Translations under genes and position numbers: made by a program
Notes under the pieces: generated by a model
The model's database searches: none
The model's input: only the letters and a program-made list of their open reading frames with translations
Told to the model about the DNA's origin: nothing
Source: Lachnospiraceae bacterium
GTDB taxonomy: Bacteria; Bacillota; Clostridia; Lachnospirales; Lachnospiraceae
Assembly: GCA_900770225.1 (NCBI GenBank)
Contig: CAAGJU010000144.1
Coordinates: forward strand, 1-8,298
Reading direction: 5' to 3'
DNA: 8,298 nucleotides
Shown here: positions 4,897 through 8,298 of the stretch, piece by piece
Layout: each line of letters opens with the position of its first letter
Numbering within the stretch: position 1 is the first letter of the stretch

Positions 4897-6573
4897 ATGA
4901 AGTTTTCTGAAATGCCCTACGAACGGGTGGACATGAATGACGTTGCGAAGCAGTTCCAGGAGCTCACGGCGCAGCAGAGAAGAGCAGCGAGCGGTGAAGA
5001 GGCCTTCGCCGTTCATCAGAAATACTATACGCTCACGGATCATGTGATGACGGAGATGACGATCTCGGAGATCCGTCACGATATTGATACCACCGATGAT
5101 TTTTATCAGGCGGAGCAGGATTACTGGGATGAAAATACGCCGGTGTTTCGGAACCTGCGTGCACAGTATCAGAAGGCGCTCTATGAGTCACCGTACCGCA
5201 GTTATCTGGAGCGCAGGATCGGAAAGACGGCCTTCAAAAATATTGAACTGTCCATGAAGTCCGTCGATGATAAGATCCTGCCGCTCATGGCAGAGGAAAA
5301 CAGGCTTCAGACCGAATATAACAACATTCTTGCTTCGGCGCGAATCGACTGGCACGGAGAAAAACTCAACCTCTCTCTGATGAATCCTTATCTGCATCAC
5401 AGAGACAGAGCGGTCAGAAAAGAGGCCTGGGAAAAATATTCTGATTTCTTTGTAGCTCACAAAGAAGAACTTGATGATATTTATGACCGCCTTGTGAAGA
5501 ACCGCACGGCGCAGGGAATGGCGGTCGGCGATGAAAATTATCTGCCGATCGGCTATGCGAGGATGATGAGGAACTGCTACGGCCGTTCCGATATCGCGAG
5601 GTTCCGGGAGCAGGTAAAGCGTGACCTCGTGCCCTTTGCGGAAAAAATACATGACAGGCGCCGCATCAGGCTCGGCCTTCCGAAACTTTCGTACATCGAC
5701 GAGGGATTTTACTTTAATGAAGGCAACCCGGCGCCGACAGGCACACCGGAGCAGATTCTGGAGGCAGGCCGGCAGATGTATCATGAACTCTCGCCGGAGA
5801 CTGCAGAGTTCATGGATTTCATGTGCGACAATGAACTGTTCGACGTGCTCGGAAGAAAAAACAAGAAGACGGGCGGGTACATGACTTACATTCCGGATTA
5901 TCAGAGTCCGTTTATTTTTGCCAATTTCAATGGGACAAGTTCGGATGCCGATGTGATCACGCATGAGTGCGGACATGCCTTCCAGGGATATCTCGTCCGT
6001 GAGGATCCGATCCGTGAGAATGCGGATATCACCATGGAAGTGGCAGAGACGCATTCGATGTCGATGGAATTTTTCACCGGTCCGTGGATGAACCTTCTCT
6101 TCGGAGACCGGGCAGAGGATTATATCCAGATGCATTTCGAGGACGCCATTACGTTTATTCCTTACGGGACGATGGTGGATGAATTTCAGGATATCTGCTA
6201 TTCGAACCCGGGGCTCTCACCCAAAGACAGGGACGGCGTATGGCGCGACCTGGAGAAGCAGTACAAGCCGCATCTGGATTATACGGGTAATGCCTACTAT
6301 GAGGCCGGCGGATTCTGGCAGAAGCAGCATCATATCTACGACTGCCCGCTCTACTACATCGAATACTGTATCGCACAGACGGATGCGCTGCAGTACAAGA
6401 TTCGCATGGACAAGGACTACAAAGAGGCGTGGGCGAGCTACCTGAAGCTCTGCCGGCTTTCCGCATCGGATTTCTTCTTCGGTCTCTGCGACAGCGTGGG
6501 CCTGATCAATCCGTTTGAGGACGGCTGTCTGAAGTATGTGGTGAAGCAGCTCGCAGAAAAACTGGGTGTATAA
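4897..6573 (+). CDS. M3-family oligoendopeptidase (558 aa)
   Basis: This zinc metallopeptidase of family M3 (thimet oligopeptidase/PepF relatives) cleaves short peptides in the cytoplasm and helps recycle peptides taken up or made by protein turnover. The zinc site is clear: HECGH at 356-360 gives two histidine ligands and the general-base Glu357, and E384 in EVAETHSMSMEF lies 28 residues after the first histidine, close to the 29 seen in thimet oligopeptidase. A C-terminal segment HIYDCPLYYIEY (479-490) holds the histidine and tyrosines expected to help bind substrate. The length matches the compact 550-565 residue M3 subfamily; the remainder is helical. No signal peptide is present. ATG 4897 follows GGGGAGG at 8 bases; an upstream start ten codons earlier is not needed. 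The stop codon lies inside the left terminus of a foldback element. The product is not tied to the neighbouring radical SAM protein. Confidence 0.95.
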   Translation: MKFSEMPYERVDMNDVAKQFQELTAQQRRAASGEEAFAVHQKYYTLTDHVMTEMTISEIRHDIDTTDDFYQAEQDYWDENTPVFRNLRAQYQKALYESPYRSYLERRIGKTAFKNIELSMKSVDDKILPLMAEENRLQTEYNNILASARIDWHGEKLNLSLMNPYLHHRDRAVRKEAWEKYSDFFVAHKEELDDIYDRLVKNRTAQGMAVGDENYLPIGYARMMRNCYGRSDIARFREQVKRDLVPFAEKIHDRRRIRLGLPKLSYIDEGFYFNEGNPAPTGTPEQILEAGRQMYHELSPETAEFMDFMCDNELFDVLGRKNKKTGGYMTYIPDYQSPFIFANFNGTSSDADVITHECGHAFQGYLVREDPIRENADITMEVAETHSMSMEFFTGPWMNLLFGDRAEDYIQMHFEDAITFIPYGTMVDEFQDICYSNPGLSPKDRDGVWRDLEKQYKPHLDYTGNAYYEAGGFWQKQHHIYDCPLYYIEYCIAQTDALQYKIRMDKDYKEAWASYLKLCRLSASDFFFGLCDSVGLINPFEDGCLKYVVKQLAEKLGV

Positions 6574-6743
6574 GTCCGTCGCATGCCAGAGGCGGACTGC
6601 ACACCCGAAGGGTGCGCGAGTCCGTCTATGGCTTTGCGACGACAACAGGCATGAGCATGGAGCGATGCGAAGCAGCGCGAGAATGCGAATGCCTGTAGCG
6701 ACGCGAGAGCACGAAGTGCGGAGCGGCGCGTAGACTTATACAC
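6566..6743. repeat. Foldback element with 11-bp terminal inverted repeats and three hairpin arms
   Basis: The ends are GTGTATAAGTC (6566-6576) and GACTTATACAC (6733-6743), exact inverted repeats; the left one covers the last codons and stop of the peptidase gene. Inside are three arms. Arm A (6578-6640) pairs GTCGCA with TGCGAC, then GGCGGAC with GTCCGTC, and ends in CACCC-GAA-GGGTG. Arm B (6645-6696) pairs ACAGGCAT with ATGCCTGT, then CAT/ATG, GCG/CGC and TGC-GAA-GCA. Arm C (6702-6725) pairs CGC/GCG and GCAC-GAA-GTGC. All three tips are C-GAA-G. No protein is encoded. I do not recognise a named repeat family; it may be a MITE-like or REP-like unit, or a structured RNA. Confidence 0.75.
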
Positions 6744-6747
6744 TTCA

Positions 6748-6773
6748 AAGTCCGTCGCATGCCAGAGGCGGAC
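6748..6773. repeat. 26-bp exact duplicate of the left part of the foldback element
   Basis: This segment is identical to 6572-6597, the outer 5' strand of arm A (it begins AAGTCCGTCGCATGCC). It lies just outside the element's right terminus and ends ten bases before the GGAGG ribosome site of the radical SAM gene. It contains its own small inverted repeat, GTCCG and CGGAC. It can pair with the 3' strand of arm A in place of the first copy. It may be the remnant of a second tandem element. Confidence 0.85.
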
Positions 6774-6799
6774 AGTGTGGTTGGAGGAAATTTACGAGA

Positions 6800-8020
6800 T
6801 TGACGGAGACGGACAAAATCATGTCGTCATGCAGGCTTTGTCCCAGAAACTGCGGCGCTGACCGGCTGCACGGAGAGACCGGTGTCTGCGGTGTGCCTGC
6901 GGATATCTATGCGGGTCGCGCCATGCTGCATCACTGGGAAGAACCATGCATCTCGGGTACGGCGGAGGATGGAACAGACGGCGGTGCCGGCGCTGTATTT
7001 TTCTCCGGATGCGTGCTGAAATGTGTGTACTGCCAGAATTATGAGCTGTCGCATATACGCAGCAGCAGGACTCGTGCCCGGCAGAATGCGATCATGCCTG
7101 TTCACGACGGGCACAGTGCGGACAGCACGTTTGAGGCATCGGATACGATTTCCGACAGATATCATACGGAAGAAATAACGGGTGACGGCATCAGTGATGA
7201 TCAGATTCCCGGCAAACGAATCAGCGTGGAGCGGCTCGCGGAGATTTTTCTGGAGCTGCAGGAGGAAGGCGCCAACAATATCGACCTTGTCACGCCGACA
7301 CAGTATATTCCGCAGATCGCCGATGCGTTGCGGCTCGCAGGACACAATCAGCCCGGGAATATCGAAGTAAATGAAGAACTAAAAAATGACAGCAAAATTG
7401 TCGGAGAACTAAGAAATATCGACGGAACCAACAAAGAACTGACAGATGACGGAAAAATCAGCAGAAAACCGGGCAATCACATCGGGAGCAGGAAGCTGAC
7501 GATCCCCGTGATCTGCAACTGCGGCGGCTATGAGAGCGTGGAAGCCCTCCGTTTGCTGGACGGACTGGTGGATGTCTACCTGACGGATTTTAAATATATG
7601 GATCATGAGGCAGCGCGGAAATATTCTGCGGCTGCGGATTATCCGGAACGGGCAGAAGAGGCGCTGGCAGAAATGGTACGGCAGTGCCCGGAACCGGTTT
7701 TCGCAGACAACGGGCTGATCCGTAAAGGTGTGATCATCCGTCACCTTGTTCTACCCGGTATGGTGCATAATTCAAAGGATACGATCAGCTATATTTACAG
7801 AACGTACGGAAATCATGTCTGGTTCAGCCTGATGAACCAGTATACGCCGTATGCGGAGGCTGCGAAAAGATTTCCGGAGCTGAACCGGCGTGTGACAAAA
7901 AGAGAATACGACGCCGTCATCGATTACGCACTCAGCCTCGGCGTGGAGAACGCCTATATGCAGGAGGGCGCCACACAGAAAGAAAGCTTCATCCCTTCGT
8001 TTGATGGAGAGGGAGTTTGA
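6800..8020 (+). CDS. PflX-like radical SAM protein (COG1313 type) with two internal insertions, 406 aa
   Basis: This radical SAM enzyme resembles pyruvate formate-lyase activase relatives of the PflX group, whose substrate is not established. The N-terminus has a family cysteine cluster, CRLCPRNC (C11, C14, C18) and C30. The [4Fe-4S]/SAM motif is GCVLKCVYC with C71, C75 and C78. Later landmarks are NNIDLVTPTQYIPQI (159-173), CNCGGYES (239-246) and FSLMNQYTP (342-350). Relatives are about 290-340 residues; the excess lies in two hydrophilic insertions, about 86-139 and 182-231. The second contains three 10-residue repeats. The core motifs are intact, so it may be active. The start is uncertain: TTG 6800 has GGAGG at 6783-6787 (12-base gap), while ATG 6821 (399 aa) keeps all cysteines but has a weaker site. 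Foldback elements flank the gene on both sides. Confidence 0.9.
   Translation: MTETDKIMSSCRLCPRNCGADRLHGETGVCGVPADIYAGRAMLHHWEEPCISGTAEDGTDGGAGAVFFSGCVLKCVYCQNYELSHIRSSRTRARQNAIMPVHDGHSADSTFEASDTISDRYHTEEITGDGISDDQIPGKRISVERLAEIFLELQEEGANNIDLVTPTQYIPQIADALRLAGHNQPGNIEVNEELKNDSKIVGELRNIDGTNKELTDDGKISRKPGNHIGSRKLTIPVICNCGGYESVEALRLLDGLVDVYLTDFKYMDHEAARKYSAAADYPERAEEALAEMVRQCPEPVFADNGLIRKGVIIRHLVLPGMVHNSKDTISYIYRTYGNHVWFSLMNQYTPYAEAAKRFPELNRRVTKREYDAVIDYALSLGVENAYMQEGATQKESFIPSFDGEGV
7376..7465 (+). repeat. Three in-frame 30-bp repeats inside the radical SAM gene
   Basis: Units 7376-7405, 7406-7435 and 7436-7465 all start GAACT and encode ELKNDSKIVG, ELRNIDGTNK and ELTDDGKISR (residues 193-222, counted from TTG 6800). 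The repeats are A-rich compared with the surrounding GC-rich gene. They lie between LRLAG (177-181) and KLTIPV (232-237), where relatives normally pass directly from one to the other. The period is a multiple of three, so the reading frame is preserved. This probably forms a disordered surface loop. Confidence 0.8.
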
Positions 8021-8037
8021 TTTGTTTAACAGAACGC

Positions 8038-8278
8038 CAGAAATACAGATGCCTCCAACCCGCAACCATCCGCAGACGCCGGTGGTTGGCGAGTGCGAGC
8101 GCAGCGATGTACGAGCTTACCACCGTTGCGTCGAGGACGAGCGGGAGCGGTCAGCTTGTAAGCTCGCTGAAGCTCGCTAACTGCGCTGACAGGCGTCGCA
8201 CGTATGCTTCGAGCTTCCCTGCGGTCGCTCTCAGCAAGTGTTCATCGCCCTGTTGCCGGTGGAGTCATCTGTATTCTG
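8038..8278. repeat. 241-bp foldback element with ~25-bp imperfect terminal inverted repeats
   Basis: The left end CAGAAATACAGATGCCTCC (from 8038) is inverted at the right end, GGAGTCATCTGTATTCTG (8261-8278), with one mismatch and one extra base; similarity continues through GCAAC (8062-8066) and GTTGC (8252-8256). Inside are three arms. Arm I (8075-8132) pairs GACGC and CGGTGGT with ACCACCG and GCGTC. Arm II (8136-8197) pairs GACG/CGTC and GTCAGC/GCTGAC. Arm III (8199-8240) pairs CAC/GTG, TGCT/AGCA, AGC/GCT and CC/GG. It begins 18 bases after the radical SAM stop. No convincing gene, terminator T run or RNA family is visible in 8021-8298. No clear target-site duplication is seen. Confidence 0.7.
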
Positions 8279-8298
8279 ACCGGTGACGTAGACTATCA

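Noticed and set aside
4691..4900. Plus-strand open frame of 69 codons before the peptidase
   Set aside because: It contains the dispersed repeat, the palindrome, the TATAAT promoter and the leader, and overlaps the peptidase start. No ribosome site precedes it.
5188..6135. Minus-strand open frame of 315 codons opposite the peptidase
   Set aside because: It is a shadow of the M3 peptidase coding strand. It has no ribosome site and no recognisable domain, and its composition is His/Arg-rich as expected from antisense.
8017..8286. Plus-strand open frame of 89 codons at the window end
   Set aside because: Almost its whole length is the foldback element, so the Ser/Ala/Arg-rich translation reflects inverted-repeat sequence. 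It also overlaps the radical SAM stop.

Overview
The window reads as part of a chromosome from a Clostridia-class Firmicute, most likely a Lachnospiraceae-type gut anaerobe. The reasons are the 23S tail followed by tRNA-Asn, strong purine-rich Shine-Dalgarno sites, a C_GCAxxG_C_C redox protein, a small cysteine protein resembling DUF6472, and an SPFH protein next to a small Arc-type ribbon-helix-helix (RHH) protein. The taxonomic call is inference from gene content, not a database match.

Layout. Bases 1-106 are the 3' end of a 23S rRNA gene. A hairpin-rich spacer without a recognisable 5S gene follows, then tRNA-Asn(GTT) and a textbook terminator (426-457). A convergent terminator (460-504) closes a minus-strand pair: a DUF6472-like protein (1311-1090) and a C_GCAxxG_C_C protein (923-543). 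A divergent region then leads to a plus-strand series: a YegS/BmrU-type diacylglycerol kinase (1548-2534), a 75-residue protein of unknown function (2729-2956), an SPFH/Band-7 membrane protein (3191-4204), a 64-residue RHH protein (4469-4663), an M3-family oligoendopeptidase (4897-6573) and a PflX-like radical SAM protein (6800-8020). The last 278 bases are a foldback element with no gene.

The genes are mostly housekeeping or conserved accessory genes and do not form one obvious pathway. The most plausible functional unit is SPFH plus RHH. The oligoendopeptidase has its own promoter with a perfect TATAAT box.

The unusual content lies in the non-coding DNA. Almost every gap holds ordered repeats: two dyads 25 bp apart before the kinase gene, four dyads 24-25 bp apart before the 75-aa gene, two 8-bp palindromes 11 bp apart on the SPFH promoter, and four 30-bp tandem units between the SPFH and RHH genes. 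The radical SAM gene is bracketed by two multi-armed foldback elements (6566-6743 and 8038-8278). Both have terminal inverted repeats, three internal hairpins and repeated GAG/CGA internal loops. One terminus of the second element recurs alone at 4723-4751, just upstream of the peptidase promoter, so this looks like a dispersed family. The radical SAM gene also carries two extra hydrophilic insertions, one built of three in-frame 30-bp (10-residue) repeats. I do not recognise a named defence or mobile system. The foldback family and the repeat expansions are the best candidates for something undescribed.
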